From Planctomycetota bacterium (GTDB taxonomy: Bacteria; Planctomycetota; B129-G9), in the NCBI GenBank assembly GCA_030607235.1, contig JAUWEX010000005.1:1-13189 (forward strand): DNA of 13,189 bases, read 5' to 3'. The position numbers were made by a program, and so were the translations under genes. Positions 12,859 through 13,189 of this stretch are shown here, in pieces. How positions within the stretch are numbered: position 1 is the stretch's first letter; each line of letters opens with the position of its first letter. A model generated the notes under the pieces. The model did no database searches. It was not told where the DNA came from and saw only the letters and a program-made list of their open reading frames with translations.

Positions 12859-13189
12859 TCATTGCTTGATTTTGAGCGAAACCTGAATGTCCTTGCGTTC
12901 CAATTTCGCTTTCGTTATCAAATCTTCGGCTTTGGCCCTTGTCGCGCAGTCCTTCAGCGCCAGACGTACCGTTTTCTTGTCGTCGCTGTACGGTTCGGGA
13001 TCAGATACGACGACGGCCTTGCAGGAAACCTTTTCCTCGCCGACCTGCAACTGTATATCCACTTCGGCATCCTTATTGATAAAACCGGCCTGCGCGAGGA
13101 TTACCTGCGCCGATATCTCGAATTTGGCGGGATCGACCAGCAATGCGACTCTGGTTCTAACGGAAAGGCGATCGCCTTTTTCTGCTTCC
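12859..13189 (-). CDS. C-terminal part of a HlyD-like periplasmic adaptor protein (5' end outside window)
   Basis: The frame is open from the window edge to a TGA at 12859-12861, giving 109 visible residues. The segment EAEKGDRLSVRTRVALLVDP recalls the lipoyl-like 'GDxLxxxxxVAxIVDP' junction of HlyD/RND membrane-fusion proteins. It is followed by a beta-barrel-like part (FEISAQVILAQAGFINKDAE, then VDIQL, KAVVVSDPEPY and TVRLALKD). The tail is a Lys-rich segment (LITKAKLERKDIQVSLKIKQ). If correct, it bridges an inner-membrane transporter to the envelope. The transporter itself is not in view, and similarity is by pattern only, so other beta-rich secreted proteins remain possible. It precedes rnpA by 12 bases, an unusual partnership. 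Confidence 0.5.
   Translation of the reverse strand, partial: EAEKGDRLSVRTRVALLVDPAKFEISAQVILAQAGFINKDAEVDIQLQVGEEKVSCKAVVVSDPEPYSDDKKTVRLALKDCATRAKAEDLITKAKLERKDIQVSLKIKQ

Overview
The window looks like chromosomal DNA from a Gram-negative bacterium that I cannot place to a phylum. It is mostly GC-rich. Three lipoproteins with lipoboxes and a fragment resembling a periplasmic adaptor point to a two-membrane envelope. Housekeeping genes (xerC-type recombinase, pyrE, priA, rnpA, yidD) alternate with small accessory patches. No rRNA, tRNA or CRISPR array was seen.

Layout. 1-342: C-terminal end of an IS4/IS5-type DDE transposase. 430-1302 (minus): an orphan nuclease with an HsdR N-terminal-type fold in a visibly AT-richer patch, bracketed by two inverted copies of a dispersed repeat. 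1633-4830 (minus): a tight four-gene cluster, glycosyltransferase > HD phosphohydrolase > pyrE > xerC-type recombinase, with gaps of 10-29 bases. 4933-7173 (plus): priA, divergent from that cluster. 7309-9106 (minus): three consecutive lipoprotein genes, two with TPR repeats, behind a probable promoter near 9152-9180. 9231-10291 (minus): a CPBP-family intramembrane protease and a previously hidden 35-residue peptide gene that overlaps its stop codon. 10578-11890 (plus): two overlapping DUF116 paralogues behind a strong-looking promoter that implies a nearly leaderless mRNA. 11847-12248: an Asp-rich low-complexity stretch and a 182-base imperfect palindrome. 12249-13189 (minus): fragment of a HlyD-like protein > rnpA > yidD, without rpmH or yidC next to them.

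Most notable observations. (1) A roughly 130-base repeat occurs three times (two inverted copies around the nuclease, one upstream of the DUF116 pair). It holds a hairpin whose arms change together between copies. (2) The CPBP protease gene is translationally coupled to a small amphipathic peptide. (3) Two DUF116 genes are coupled by a GTGA overlap. (4) A long palindromic element lies between the convergent DUF116 and rnpA-yidD units. Family assignments come from motifs read by eye; no database search was run.
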